Source of the DNA: an uncultured Bacteroidota bacterium
GTDB taxonomy: Bacteria; Bacteroidota; Bacteroidia; Flavobacteriales; Flavobacteriaceae
NCBI GenBank assembly: GCA_902605445.1
Contig: CACLCL010000005.1
Coordinates: forward strand, 1 to 64,000
Reading direction: 5' to 3'
Length of the DNA: 64,000 nucleotides
The translations under genes and the position numbers were made by a program. The notes below the pieces were generated by a model that ran no database searches, was not told the origin of the DNA, and saw only the letters and a program-made list of their open reading frames with translations. Shown here in pieces: positions 42,141 to 53,035 of the stretch (position 1 is the stretch's first letter; each line of letters opens with the position of its first letter).

Positions 42141-43293
42141 TATTTCTTCTTATCATTTCACTTTTGATTAGCTGAAGCTCACGGTTTGTTTGGGAAGAAA
42201 TTGACGAATTTTCATTCAGTCTTCTAATTAAATATGGCATAACTTCGTTAATTGGACCGTAAGGAAGATACTTCGCTACATTATATCCATGTTTTGAAAG
42301 ATTAAAGCTAATATTATCGCTCATGCCATACAATTGACTAAACCAGACTCTTTTGTCATCTTTTTTAAGTTTCAATTCATCCATAAGTTTACAGGCTAGA
42401 ATATTACTTTTTTCATTATGTGAACCCATAAACAAATTATAATCATTAATATTTTTTAATATGTGTTTTAAACAATCATTAAAGCTCCTATCTGTCAGAT
42501 TTTTTGATTTACAAATTGGTGATTTATAACCATATTTATTAGCTCTATTATTCTCCTTTTCCATGTATGCACCTCTTACCAATTTAATGCCTATTTTTAT
42601 CTTTCCCTTATACTTTTTGTGTAGATTAATTAAATAATCATACCTATCATGTCTGTATGCCTGTACAGTGTTAAAAACCAAAGCCTCTTTTTTATTAAAA
42701 ATTAACATTTGATTTATCACAAGTTTATCTATAGCAGATTGAATCCAGCTTTCTTCAGCATCAATTAAAACTTTCATTTGCTTTTCTTTTGCTTGAGTAC
42801 ATATTTTATTAAATCTGGATTCTACTGCATCTAATTGACGTTCTTCTAATTCAGAAAGTTTAACATTTGAACCGATTTTTCTATACAATTCTAAACTTCC
42901 AACAGAACTCGGTTTAAAAACTATAAATTTAGATGATTTACTTCTGTCAATATCATCTAAAATATTAAGACATTTTTGCATTGATTTTTCGAAATCGTTT
43001 TCATTTTTACATGCCTCTACAGAATAGTCAAGAGTAGAGTAAACTCCATTTTTAATTAGAGATTTGATAACTGGAGTACATTCAGCTATATCTCTTCCTC
43101 CACAAAATTGAGGATATACACTTTTAAGTATTATAAAATCAACTGGGAATTTTAGAGTTAATAAAAGATTTAAAAACTTTCTACCTAATATTGACAAATA
43201 CCCCATAGAAAGTAATTTAAAAAGCCAATATGCCCTTTTTAATTCAAAATTTGATTTATGTTTAAATGCTACCTCTGTGTTGTTAAATTCCAT
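42133..43293 (-). CDS. Proline dehydrogenase
   Basis: IKLVRGAYMEKENNRA, LMGSHNEKS, FSQLYGMSDNISFNL, KYLPYGP. Confidence 0.95.
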   Translation of the reverse strand: MEFNNTEVAFKHKSNFELKRAYWLFKLLSMGYLSILGRKFLNLLLTLKFPVDFIILKSVYPQFCGGRDIAECTPVIKSLIKNGVYSTLDYSVEACKNENDFEKSMQKCLNILDDIDRSKSSKFIVFKPSSVGSLELYRKIGSNVKLSELEERQLDAVESRFNKICTQAKEKQMKVLIDAEESWIQSAIDKLVINQMLIFNKKEALVFNTVQAYRHDRYDYLINLHKKYKGKIKIGIKLVRGAYMEKENNRANKYGYKSPICKSKNLTDRSFNDCLKHILKNINDYNLFMGSHNEKSNILACKLMDELKLKKDDKRVWFSQLYGMSDNISFNLSKHGYNVAKYLPYGPINEVMPYLIRRLNENSSISSQTNRELQLIKSEMIRRNIN

Positions 43294-43326
43294 TAAACTA
43301 GCTTAAAAATCAAAATATAAAAATAA

Positions 43327-43334
43327 TATATTTG
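43327..43334 (+). promoter_or_regulatory. Bacteroidota -7-type promoter element (TATATTTG) for aroB
   Basis: TAnnTTTG match 36 nt upstream of aroB ATG. Confidence 0.45.
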
Positions 43335-43370
43335 TTAAATCTTGTTTATTAATTTATTATTAACACTTTT

Positions 43371-44444
43371 ATGTTGAAAGCAATAGAAAATAATAATTAT
43401 TCGATTTATTTTAAATCTGAGGGTTATAAGAAGTTGGCACATTATATTCAGGGAAAAAAGATTAATAAAATACTGATTTTAACAGATGATAACACTAAAA
43501 ATTTCTGTTTAGAACAATTTAGAAATGATTTATTATCATACTGCAAAGAGAATATATTTATACATGATTTTTCGATAAAATCAGGTGAAGCTTCAAAAAA
43601 TTTTTCTGAGTCAACTAAAATTATAAAATATATGTTGCAATGTGGATTTAAGAGAAATGGATTAGTTATTAATTTAGGAGGTGGAATGATTTCTGATATT
43701 GGGGGATTTGTAGCTTCTATTTACATGAGAGGTTTGAAATTTATTAATATCCCTACTACCCTTCTTGCGATGGTAGATGCTAGTATTGGTGGTAAAAATG
43801 GCATAGATTTTAACAGTATAAAAAATTTGATAGGTACATTTAATTTTGCTGATTTTACAATCGTAGACTCAAGGTTTTTAAAGACTCTTTCAAAAAAACA
43901 ACTTATTTCTGGTTTTGCCGAAATTATTAAGCACAGTCTTATCAGTTCAAATAATGAATGGAAAATAATTCAAGAAATCGATGATATAAATGCTATTTCA
44001 GATGAAATCATTTACAATTCAGTAATTATTAAAAATCATATTATTAATAAAGACCCTTATGAAAAAAATATAAGAAAATATTTAAATTATGGGCATACAT
44101 TAGGTCACGCAATTGAATCATACTTTTTAAATAAAAAAGAAGAAATTTTACATGGTGAAGCCATTTCTGTTGGTTTGATATTAGAAACCTACATTTCACA
44201 TGTTGTTTTAAAATTAGATATAAATTATGCTTTAGAAGTGAAAAAATTGATATTTAAATTCTTCAAAAAAATTGAGTTTACAGACAATAATATTAACAAA
44301 ATTGTTAATCTTCTTAAACATGATAAAAAAAATAAATCTGAAACTCCTCTTTTTGTACTTATTGAGGATATAGGAAAGCCTGTAATTAATCAGAAAGTAA
44401 GTAATAAGAATATCTTAGATGCTTTCAAATTTTACGCTGTCTAA
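43371..44444 (+). CDS. aroB: 3-dehydroquinate synthase
   Basis: LGGGMISDIGGFVASIYMRGL, IPTTLLAMVDASIGGKNGIDF, NYGHTLGHAIE. Confidence 0.96.
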   Translation: MLKAIENNNYSIYFKSEGYKKLAHYIQGKKINKILILTDDNTKNFCLEQFRNDLLSYCKENIFIHDFSIKSGEASKNFSESTKIIKYMLQCGFKRNGLVINLGGGMISDIGGFVASIYMRGLKFINIPTTLLAMVDASIGGKNGIDFNSIKNLIGTFNFADFTIVDSRFLKTLSKKQLISGFAEIIKHSLISSNNEWKIIQEIDDINAISDEIIYNSVIIKNHIINKDPYEKNIRKYLNYGHTLGHAIESYFLNKKEEILHGEAISVGLILETYISHVVLKLDINYALEVKKLIFKFFKKIEFTDNNINKIVNLLKHDKKNKSETPLFVLIEDIGKPVINQKVSNKNILDAFKFYAV

Positions 44445-44923
44445 TTCATATCTTTAAATATAGAATGCATTAATCTTTTTTTATCATTAATGCTCTCCTC
44501 CAACGAAATCATTGATTCGGTTCTATATACACCATCTATCTCATCAAGCTTGAAAATTATGTTTTTAGCGCTTGTGGTGCCTTTTGCTCTTATCTTACAA
44601 AAAATATTAAATTTTCCAGAGGTGATATGCGCAACAGTTACATTAGGAATTTCATTAATTCTTTCTACGATAAATTTGATTTTTGATGTATCATTAATAT
44701 ACAACCCTACATATGCTATGAAAGTATAACCAAGCTTATCATAGTCTAAAATTAGGGAGGAACCTTTAATTAAACCGTACTCCTCCATTTTTTTAACACG
44801 AACGTGCACAGTACCAGCAGAGATAAGTAGTTTTTTTGCAATATCAGTAAATGGAGTTCTGGTATTTTCAATAAGCAAATCAAGAATCTGGTGATCTAAG
44901 TCGTCTAATTTCATTTTTGACAT
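44441..44923 (-). CDS. Lrp/AsnC family transcriptional regulator
   Basis: LDDLDHQILDLLIENTRTPFTDIAKKL HTH and RAM domain. Confidence 0.95.
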   Translation of the reverse strand: MSKMKLDDLDHQILDLLIENTRTPFTDIAKKLLISAGTVHVRVKKMEEYGLIKGSSLILDYDKLGYTFIAYVGLYINDTSKIKFIVERINEIPNVTVAHITSGKFNIFCKIRAKGTTSAKNIIFKLDEIDGVYRTESMISLEESINDKKRLMHSIFKDMN

Positions 44924-44962
44924 AACAAAAGAGGTTTATTTAATTATTCTATAAATTTTTTA

Positions 44963-44970
44963 CAAATATA
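44963..44970 (-). promoter_or_regulatory. Bacteroidota -7-type promoter element (TATATTTG) for the Lrp/AsnC gene
   Basis: Reverse strand TAnnTTTG match about 40 nt upstream of the ATG. Confidence 0.45.
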
Positions 44971-45199
44971 ATACCATCTTTAAATAATTATTAAAAAAAC
45001 ATATAAAATTATACATTATACACATAAAAACAAACGAAAAATTATCATTTATAGATTATTCGGTTAAATTTTTAACTTTTTTTATTTTTTTTATAATTAT
45101 ATTAGTATAATGTACTGAAAATGAGCATTTTATATATATAATATTAAAGTAAAAATTTATATATATATATTATTTTTTTAGTAATATTTTAGAAGGATT

Positions 45200-45217
45200 T
45201 GTTTACATTTGTAAACA
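45200..45217 (+). promoter_or_regulatory. Perfect dyad TGTTTACA-TT-TGTAAACA containing a TACATTTG promoter core
   Basis: 8-bp arms with 2-nt spacer; TAnnTTTG at 45204-45211; last base is the A of the XRE ATG. Confidence 0.65.
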
Positions 45218-45510
45218 TGAGTGTAATAAAGAGAATTGAATCTTTTATAAAAAGTAAGAAACTAAGCAAATCTAAGTTTGCAAATGAAATTGGAGTACAA
45301 AGATCTTCTCTAGCCCACTTTTTTAGCGGAAGGAATAAACCTAGCGTGGATTTCTATTTAAAAATCAAAGACAAATACCCTGATGTTGATTTAAATTGGT
45401 TAATTTCAGGAAAAGAAATGAAAAAAAGTCAAAACAAAGAGTTTGATAATTCAAATGAAATTGAATCTGTATTAATACTTTACAAAAATGGCACATATAA
45501 AAAGGCTTAG
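45217..45510 (+). CDS. XRE-family helix-turn-helix regulator
   Basis: LSKSKFANEIGVQRSSLAHFFSGRNKPSVDFYLKI; ATG at 45217 preferred over the ORF-track TTG at 45199. Confidence 0.85.
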   Translation: MSVIKRIESFIKSKKLSKSKFANEIGVQRSSLAHFFSGRNKPSVDFYLKIKDKYPDVDLNWLISGKEMKKSQNKEFDNSNEIESVLILYKNGTYKKA

Positions 45511-45880
45511 CTTTATTTTTCTAATAATTATAATAATTAGTTCTTGCAATCAAACTACTGAAAGAAATTGTACTAAATTTTACACCGGAAAATATTTTTC
45601 AGAAACAAATATTGATGGTGTGCAATATAAATCTACCTTCAAAAGAGATTCCTCTGGATTACAGATTGAAGAATTTAATGGAAAAACTGACTCTAGTAAG
45701 GTGAGATGGATAAATAATTGTGAAATGGTTTTATCTACTATAAATCCTAAAAATAACATTGATAAGAAAAATATACTAATTAAGATATTAGAGACAACTG
45801 ATACATCATATACTTATGAATATTCTTATTTAGGAGAAGCTAAAAAAGTAAAAGCATCTGCTTTTAAAATTGGAAATTAG
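45488..45880 (+). CDS. Conserved small lipoprotein of unknown function
   Basis: N-terminal hydrophobic stretch with ISSC lipobox; recalls a flavobacterial lipoprotein family found next to parC. Confidence 0.7.
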   Translation: MAHIKRLSFIFLIIIIISSCNQTTERNCTKFYTGKYFSETNIDGVQYKSTFKRDSSGLQIEEFNGKTDSSKVRWINNCEMVLSTINPKNNIDKKNILIKILETTDTSYTYEYSYLGEAKKVKASAFKIGN

Positions 45881-45895
45881 AATAACAAATCAATA

Positions 45896-48490
45896 TTAAA
45901 ATAATGAAGTTTGGGATGAAGATTCATCATTATCAATGATTTTTTCATTAATTATCTCTGTCTCATCTTTCTTTGTTGGTAAATCATGAATATATTCTAA
46001 TGACTCCAACAAATCAATTTGTTTTACTTTGTGTGGTGTTAATTGATTTCCCTGAGCCTTTATACCTTTTACAGAAATAAAATCCTCAAAATTTGTTTTT
46101 TGATTTGGTCTTTGATCTTTATTTCTAATTTTGCTGAATACGATTTCAAAAACAGGCCTCCAGTCAGTAGTAACCAACTCTAAAAAGGACCCCTTATTGC
46201 TGGAAATAAAGCAATCAATTTTGTTTTCATTCTCAACTAAAAATCTTTTTGCAAAGTATTTTTCTTTTTTTCCGTCGTAATAAATTGCTGAAATAGGCTT
46301 TTTTGGTATCCATTTTTCAATTAAAATCATGTCATCATTAAAGTGAGTCGTTAATTCTGGCAATATTGTCTTTAATTCACCATTTTGATTAATAATCAAA
46401 ATCCTATCTTCTCCCTTAAATTCTCCTAGTAAATCACCCCTGCTATCAACATTTAGTCTTTGAACAGTTTCATCAAACCATATTTTTCTGGGCTTAAGTG
46501 TTGAAACTCCTTTTTCTTTTAATTCGATACTCTTAATCGTATTTTTTGTTAAAATGTTGCCTCGACTACCCCTACCTTTAATGATTATTTCTGAAAAATC
46601 TACATCCCATTTAAACTTTTTAAGCTTTGAGTTTTGTCGCAAATTTATCGTTACTCTTTCAGCCTCACCATTAGGGTTTGCAGAAAAATATTTTACTGTA
46701 CTTGATTTTTTTGATGATGATAGGCTATATATTTTATCACGCGTAACACCTGACACGGCAAATCTTTTGATATAATTATATCCCTTGTCACCGTCTTTAT
46801 AAACCATATTATAAATAGTTCTTAGGTCCTTTTTCTTGAAAACCGCAACATGAATTATATTTTTACCTACAAAGGTTTTTCTGTCAACTTTTGTCACAAT
46901 CATATTACAATTTTCAGTAAAAACAATTACATCATCAATATCACTACAATCACAAACATACTCATCTCTTCTGAGAGATGTACCCACAAACCCTTCTTCT
47001 CTGTTTACATAGAGTCTAGTATTTCTAATTACTACCTTTTTAACATCAACATCATCAAATATTTTTATCTCAGTTTTTCTTTCCTTTTTGTTAGAATATT
47101 CTTTCTTTAATTTTGTAAAATAAGAAATGGCAAACTCAACTAAGTTATTTAGATTATCTTTTACTTCATCAATTTGATTTTCTAGACTTTCAATTCTTTC
47201 TTTAGCTTTATCAATATCAAATTTTGATATTCTTTTTATCTTAATTTCTGTAAGTCTGGTAATGTCCTCTTCATTTAAATTTCTCTTTAAAGTTTTGATA
47301 TATGGCTTTATACCATTCTTGATTGCTTCTAATACACCATCCCAAGTTTCTTCATTTTCTATTTTCCTATATATTTTATTTTCAATGAATATTCTTTCCA
47401 AAGAAAAATTATGCCATTGATCCTCTAATTCTTTTAGGCGAATTTCAAGCTCTTTTTTTAATAAACTTAAGGTATTATCAGTCGATTTAATTAAAATTTC
47501 AGAAACACCTAAAAAAGACGGTTTATTATTTTCAATTATACATGACAGGGGGGAAATTGATGTTTCACAGCTTGTAAAAGCATATAATGCATCTATCGTT
47601 TTATCAGGGGATATTCCGTTCGGTAAATAAATTACTATTTCAACTTTTGAAGAGGTGTTATCATCAATTTTTTTTATTTTGATTTTTCCTTTATCATTTG
47701 CTTTCAGTATAGAATCAATTAAAGAAGAGGTTGTTGTACCATAAGGAATTTCAGAAATTAAAAGCTTAGTTTTATCAAGTATATTTATCTTTGCCCTAAC
47801 TCTGATTTTACCACCCCTTTTACCATCATTATATCTAGTAAAATCTGCTATTCCACCAGTAATAAAATCGGGTAGTAAAGTAAATTTCTTATTTTTAAGG
47901 TACTTGATTGAAGCATCAATGAGTTCAATAAAATTGTGTGATAAAATCTTAGTTGAAAGACCTACAGCAATACCTTCAGCCCCCTGAGCTAATAATAAAG
48001 GGAATTTTACAGGCAAATTAATTGGTTCTTTTTTTCTACCATCATATGAAGATTGCCAGTTTGTTACCTTAGGATTGAAAATAACATCAAGTGCAAATTT
48101 TGAAAGTCTTGCTTCAATATATCTTGAAGCTGCTGCCCTATCTCCAGTTAAAATATTTCCCCAGTTACCTTGTGTGTCAATTAACAAGTCCTTTTGACCA
48201 ATTTGCACCATAGCATCTGCAATACTTGCGTCTCCATGCGGATGATACTGCATGGTATGACCTACAATATTTGCAACTTTATTATATCTACCATCATCCA
48301 AATCCTTCATCGATTGCATAATCCTTCTTTGGACAGGCTTAAAACCATCTTCAATTGCAGGAACCGCTCTTTCCAAAATAACATATGATGCATAATCAAG
48401 GAACCAATCCTTATACATTCCTGTTACTCTTGTTATAGATTCAGACTGCTCGTTATTTTCACTTATATCAATAAATTCTTCCAAAATCAA
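45896..48490 (-). CDS. parC: DNA topoisomerase IV subunit A
   Basis: [44 protein letters not shown]; adjacent to parE. Confidence 0.94.
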   Translation of the reverse strand: MILEEFIDISENNEQSESITRVTGMYKDWFLDYASYVILERAVPAIEDGFKPVQRRIMQSMKDLDDGRYNKVANIVGHTMQYHPHGDASIADAMVQIGQKDLLIDTQGNWGNILTGDRAAASRYIEARLSKFALDVIFNPKVTNWQSSYDGRKKEPINLPVKFPLLLAQGAEGIAVGLSTKILSHNFIELIDASIKYLKNKKFTLLPDFITGGIADFTRYNDGKRGGKIRVRAKINILDKTKLLISEIPYGTTTSSLIDSILKANDKGKIKIKKIDDNTSSKVEIVIYLPNGISPDKTIDALYAFTSCETSISPLSCIIENNKPSFLGVSEILIKSTDNTLSLLKKELEIRLKELEDQWHNFSLERIFIENKIYRKIENEETWDGVLEAIKNGIKPYIKTLKRNLNEEDITRLTEIKIKRISKFDIDKAKERIESLENQIDEVKDNLNNLVEFAISYFTKLKKEYSNKKERKTEIKIFDDVDVKKVVIRNTRLYVNREEGFVGTSLRRDEYVCDCSDIDDVIVFTENCNMIVTKVDRKTFVGKNIIHVAVFKKKDLRTIYNMVYKDGDKGYNYIKRFAVSGVTRDKIYSLSSSKKSSTVKYFSANPNGEAERVTINLRQNSKLKKFKWDVDFSEIIIKGRGSRGNILTKNTIKSIELKEKGVSTLKPRKIWFDETVQRLNVDSRGDLLGEFKGEDRILIINQNGELKTILPELTTHFNDDMILIEKWIPKKPISAIYYDGKKEKYFAKRFLVENENKIDCFISSNKGSFLELVTTDWRPVFEIVFSKIRNKDQRPNQKTNFEDFISVKGIKAQGNQLTPHKVKQIDLLESLEYIHDLPTKKDETEIINEKIIDNDESSSQTSLF

Positions 48491-50337
48491 TCTATTATAT
48501 CCAGTTCTACTTTTAAATTGTCGATTATAAAGCTCTGCCTATCCGGTGTATTTTTTCCCATGTAGAAGTTTAAAAGCTCTTCTATACTCTTATTTTCGTC
48601 AAGCATTATAGGATCTAATTTAATGTCATCTCCAATAAAATTCCCAAATTCATCCGGTGATATTTCTCCCAAGCCTTTGAACCTTGTAATTTCTGGCTTT
48701 GGCTGAAGCTTTTCTACTGCATTTATTCTTTCAGATTCAGAATAGCAATAAATGGTTTCTTTCTTGTTACGAACCCTAAATAGAGGAGTTTGCAAAATAT
48801 ACAAATGACCAGCTCTGATAAGCTCTGGAAAGAACTGTAAAAAGAATGTGATCAACAACAAACGTATATGCATTCCATCTACATCGGCATCTGTTGCAAT
48901 TACAATATTATTGTATCTTAAATCTTCAATAGATTCTTCAATATTTAAAGCTGCTTGTAATAAATTAAATTCTTCATTTTCATAAACTATTTTTTTCGTC
49001 ATTCCGAATGAATTTAATGGTTTACCTCGCAAACTAAAAACTGCTTGAGTGTTCACATCTCTTGATTTTGTAATACTTCCAGAAGCAGAATCACCCTCTG
49101 TAATAAATAATGTAGTTTCTAATCTTCTTTCATTTTTCAAATCACCAAAATGAACTCGACAATCTCTTAATTTTTTATTATGAAGATTTGCTTTTTTTGC
49201 TCTTTCGCGAGCTAATTTTCTAATTCCTGACAGCTCTTTTCTTTCTTTTTCTGCTTGAAGAATTTTCCTGTATAACGACTCAGCTATTTCATTATTCTTG
49301 TGTAGAAAATTATCAAGTTTAGTTTTTAGGAAGTCGTTAATATAAACTCTTACCGAAGGTAAATTTCCACCCATTTCTGTTGACCCAAGTTTTGTTTTAG
49401 TTTGACTTTCAAATACGGGCTCCATAACCTTTATAGAAATAGCAGCAATAATAGATTTTCTTATGTCTGATGCGTCAAAATTCTTTTTATAAAAATCTCG
49501 AATCGTTTTTACATATGCCTCTCTAAATGAACTTAAATGAGTACCCCCTTGTGTTGTATTTTGCCCATTAACAAATGAATGGTATTCTTCGCTGTACTGG
49601 GTTTTACTATGGGTGATTGCAACTTCAATATCATCCCCTTTCAAATGAATAATAGGATAAGATATTTGTGTGTCAAGTATTCTATCATTCAATAAGTCCT
49701 TTAAACCATCTTTACTTTGAAATTTTTCATTGTTGAATATAATAGTTAATCCTGGGTTTAAATAAACATAGTTTTTAAGCATTCTGATGATATACTCATT
49801 TCTAAACTTATAATTTTTAAAAATGGTTTCGTCAGGGATAAATACCACTTTAGTACCTCTTCTTCTACTACTATTTTCTGGAGTTAATTCAAAATCTAAT
49901 TCTCCCTTATTGAATTCAGCATAAGCTGTTTTACCATCACGATTAGATTCAACCTTAAAATAATTTGAAAGTGCATTTACCGCTTTGGTTCCAACACCAT
50001 TTAAACCAACAGCCTTTTTAAATGCTCTTGTATCGTATTTTCCACCAGTATTCATTTTTGATACTACATCAATTATTTTTCCTAGTGGAATTCCCCTACC
50101 GTAGTCTCTAACAGTAACCTTGGATGATTGAACAGAGACCTCAATCGTCTTTCCAGCACCCATAACAAATTCGTCGATTGAATTGTCTAAAACTTCTTTA
50201 AGAAGTATATATATTCCATCATCATGAGAAGATCCATCACCAAGCTTTCCAATGTACATTCCAGGTCGCATACGTATATGCTCCTTCCAGTCTAGCGACC
50301 TGATATTATCTTCAGTATATTGATTGATTTTAGACAT
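48487..50337 (-). CDS. parE: DNA topoisomerase IV subunit B
   Basis: [46 protein letters not shown]. Confidence 0.95.
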   Translation of the reverse strand: MSKINQYTEDNIRSLDWKEHIRMRPGMYIGKLGDGSSHDDGIYILLKEVLDNSIDEFVMGAGKTIEVSVQSSKVTVRDYGRGIPLGKIIDVVSKMNTGGKYDTRAFKKAVGLNGVGTKAVNALSNYFKVESNRDGKTAYAEFNKGELDFELTPENSSRRRGTKVVFIPDETIFKNYKFRNEYIIRMLKNYVYLNPGLTIIFNNEKFQSKDGLKDLLNDRILDTQISYPIIHLKGDDIEVAITHSKTQYSEEYHSFVNGQNTTQGGTHLSSFREAYVKTIRDFYKKNFDASDIRKSIIAAISIKVMEPVFESQTKTKLGSTEMGGNLPSVRVYINDFLKTKLDNFLHKNNEIAESLYRKILQAEKERKELSGIRKLARERAKKANLHNKKLRDCRVHFGDLKNERRLETTLFITEGDSASGSITKSRDVNTQAVFSLRGKPLNSFGMTKKIVYENEEFNLLQAALNIEESIEDLRYNNIVIATDADVDGMHIRLLLITFFLQFFPELIRAGHLYILQTPLFRVRNKKETIYCYSESERINAVEKLQPKPEITRFKGLGEISPDEFGNFIGDDIKLDPIMLDENKSIEELLNFYMGKNTPDRQSFIIDNLKVELDIID

Positions 50338-50427
50338 TTTATTAAGAGCACTAATATAATGTTTCGGACAAAAAAACTGGATGTAGTTTTGACAAAGTAA
50401 TTAACAAAATATCAAGAGAAAATGCTG

Positions 50428-51522
50428 CTAAACATTGAATAAGAAGTGAATAATATCTCCATCTTTTACAATGTAACTTTTTCCCTCCGCTTTAACTTTT
50501 CCCGCCTCTTTTACCTTAAATTCAGATTTAAATTCTATGTAATCTTTGTAAGAAATAACTTCGGCTTTGATAAAACCTTTTTCAAAATCGGAGTGAATAA
50601 CACCTGCAGCCTGTGGAGCTGTAGCCATTTTTGGAATAGTCCAAGCACGTAATTCTTTTGGTCCAGCAGTAAAGAAAGTATGTAAATCAAGCAAATCGTA
50701 TGTGGCATTAATGAGTTTTGTAGAACCTGGCTCGCTAAGACCAATATCATCTAAAAAGACTCTTCTTTCCTCAAAATCATCTAACTCATTAATTTCAGAT
50801 TCAATCCCGGCAGCTAATGTAATAAAATTAGCACCTTCATTTTGTATTATTTTAACAACTGATTCAACGTAGTTGTTGGATGAGATAACACTCTTTTCAT
50901 CAACATTACACACATATAGTACAGGTTTAGCAGTAATTAATTGGAGTGGTTTTAAATACTTTTCAAAACTTTTTTTATCTAAATTAGCTGACCTTATATT
51001 TTTTGATGTATTTATAGTTTCAATTGCAAGCTCTAAAGCAAGTTTTTCTTTTTCAGCATCTTTATTTCCAGATTTGGCAGTTCTGCTAATCTTTTCAAGT
51101 CTTTTATTTAAGGTTTCTAAGTCTTTTAATTGGAGTTCTATATCTATTATTTCCTTGTCTCTGACAGGATTTACAGAACCATCAACATGAGTAACATTAT
51201 CATTGTCAAAGCATCTAAGAACATGTATAATTGCGTCTGTTTCTCTAATATTGGCAAGAAATTTATTTCCTAATCCCTCACCTCTACTTGCACCTTTAAC
51301 TAAACCAGCAATATCTACTATTTCGACAGTGGCAGGTATAACTTTTTCAGGCTTAACTATATCCTCTAAATCAACCAGTCTAGAATCGGGTACATTAATG
51401 ATACTGTGATTTGGTTCAATTGTACAAAAAGGAAAATTTGCACTCTGAGCCCTTGTATTTGAAAGGCAATTAAACAGAGTTGACTTACCTACATTTGGTA
51501 ATCCTACAATTCCAGCTTTCAT
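50428..51522 (-). CDS. ychF: Redox-regulated ATPase YchF
   Basis: GIVGLPNVGKSTLFN, FPFCTIEPN, DIAGLVKGASRGEGLGNKFL. Confidence 0.97.
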   Translation of the reverse strand: MKAGIVGLPNVGKSTLFNCLSNTRAQSANFPFCTIEPNHSIINVPDSRLVDLEDIVKPEKVIPATVEIVDIAGLVKGASRGEGLGNKFLANIRETDAIIHVLRCFDNDNVTHVDGSVNPVRDKEIIDIELQLKDLETLNKRLEKISRTAKSGNKDAEKEKLALELAIETINTSKNIRSANLDKKSFEKYLKPLQLITAKPVLYVCNVDEKSVISSNNYVESVVKIIQNEGANFITLAAGIESEINELDDFEERRVFLDDIGLSEPGSTKLINATYDLLDLHTFFTAGPKELRAWTIPKMATAPQAAGVIHSDFEKGFIKAEVISYKDYIEFKSEFKVKEAGKVKAEGKSYIVKDGDIIHFLFNV

Positions 51523-51524
51523 AT

Positions 51525-51872
51525 CTAACCATGCATTAGTTTTTGTTTTTCTAGCAATACTTCAGTTGATTCAATATTATTTAGATCGGGAACACAGCAA
51601 TCAACTGGACACACTGCTGCGCATTGTGGTTCTTCATGAAAACCTTTGCACTCAGTACATTTATCAGGGGATATGTAATAAACCTCATCATTTATCGCCC
51701 TTTGTGGAGAATCTGCATTTACAATTTTACCATTGACCAAATTTACCTCACCGGTGAGCTTGGTACCATCAGAGTATTTCCAATTTACAGCTGCTTCATA
51801 AATAGCAGTATTTGGACATTCTGGCTCACAAGCACCACAATTAATACAATCGTCAGTAATTATTATTGCCAT
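51525..51872 (-). CDS. 4Fe-4S dicluster ferredoxin
   Basis: [18 protein letters not shown] and CTECKG...[10 protein letters not shown]. Confidence 0.94.
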   Translation of the reverse strand: MAIIITDDCINCGACEPECPNTAIYEAAVNWKYSDGTKLTGEVNLVNGKIVNADSPQRAINDEVYYISPDKCTECKGFHEEPQCAAVCPVDCCVPDLNNIESTEVLLEKQKLMHG

Positions 51873-51984
51873 ATTCTACATTTAATAATTAAATTGCAAC
51901 AAAATTAAAGCCAATCTCATTAAAAACAAAAGTAAAAATATAGAATTACAGAATCGAATAATATACTTATCTGAAATTGGGGGG

Positions 51985-52971
51985 TTGTTTAATTCAATTA
52001 ACAGTTTAAATAATAACAAATGGAGCCAAATATTAAAAAATAAAATTAATGAGGCAGAGTTTGAAAATAGGTGGTTTACAAAGAACTTTATTTTAAATAA
52101 TCTCAAATATTGGGGTAAAAAACTAAATAAAAAAAGATTATTTGACTGGTCAAAAAATTATAACATTAAAGATGAATCAAAAAAAGTTGCCATTATAATG
52201 GCTGGTAATTTCCCCTTAGCAGGGATGCATGATTTAGTCTGTGTGCTGCTTTCATGCAATGAAGCTGTAATAAAGCCATCATCTAAGGATAGGGTTTTAA
52301 TAACATTTTTAGTTAATTTTTTACACGAAAAATTTCCTTTATCAAAAAACTTTGTAAGTATCAACAACGATAAACTTACAAATTTTGAAATGGTTATAGC
52401 AACTGGATCAAACAATACTCATAAATATTTTGAATACTATTTTAAAAATAAAAAATCACTTCTCAGAAAAAATAGAAATTCGATTGCAGTATTAGACGGA
52501 AATGAAACAAAAAAAGAGATTTCAAAGTTAGCCGAGGATGTATTTTTATATTTTGGTTTAGGATGCAGAAATGTTTCTAAAATATACATCCCTAAAAATT
52601 ATGATTTTGATAAATTATTTGAAGGCTTTAAATTTTACAAGCATCTTATTAAACACAACAAGTACTTTAACAATTATAACTATCAAAAGACTATTAAAAT
52701 AATGAATAATGAAAGTTTTATTGATTATGAATATTTTTTGTTAGCTAAATCTAAATTACTATCCCCCCCAATTTCAATCTTATATTATGACTTTTATGAT
52801 AAATTGTCAACAGTTGAAAAAGAAATTGAAAAAAATAAGAGCCTAATTCAATGTGTAGTTTCAAATCTCAACATAAAAAACTCAATTAAATTTGGAGAGT
52901 CTCAAAAACCTAATTTAGATCAATATGCAGATAATGTTGACACACTTAATTTTCTGTTAACAAGTAGTTAA
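51985..52971 (+). CDS. Acyl-CoA reductase (LuxC-like)
   Basis: FGLGCRNVSKIYIP active-site Cys region; coding probably extends upstream in frame (see findings). Confidence 0.82.
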   Translation: MFNSINSLNNNKWSQILKNKINEAEFENRWFTKNFILNNLKYWGKKLNKKRLFDWSKNYNIKDESKKVAIIMAGNFPLAGMHDLVCVLLSCNEAVIKPSSKDRVLITFLVNFLHEKFPLSKNFVSINNDKLTNFEMVIATGSNNTHKYFEYYFKNKKSLLRKNRNSIAVLDGNETKKEISKLAEDVFLYFGLGCRNVSKIYIPKNYDFDKLFEGFKFYKHLIKHNKYFNNYNYQKTIKIMNNESFIDYEYFLLAKSKLLSPPISILYYDFYDKLSTVEKEIEKNKSLIQCVVSNLNIKNSIKFGESQKPNLDQYADNVDTLNFLLTSS

Positions 52972-53035
52972 AAAGATTTTCTTGTTTAATAATGTGATTA
53001 GTAATCTAAATATCGAAATTTGCATTTTATATTTT

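Noticed and set aside
45130-45172. TA-rich repeats considered as a CRISPR leader or repeat array
   Set aside because: Simple (TA)n low complexity; no regular repeat-spacer structure and no cas genes.
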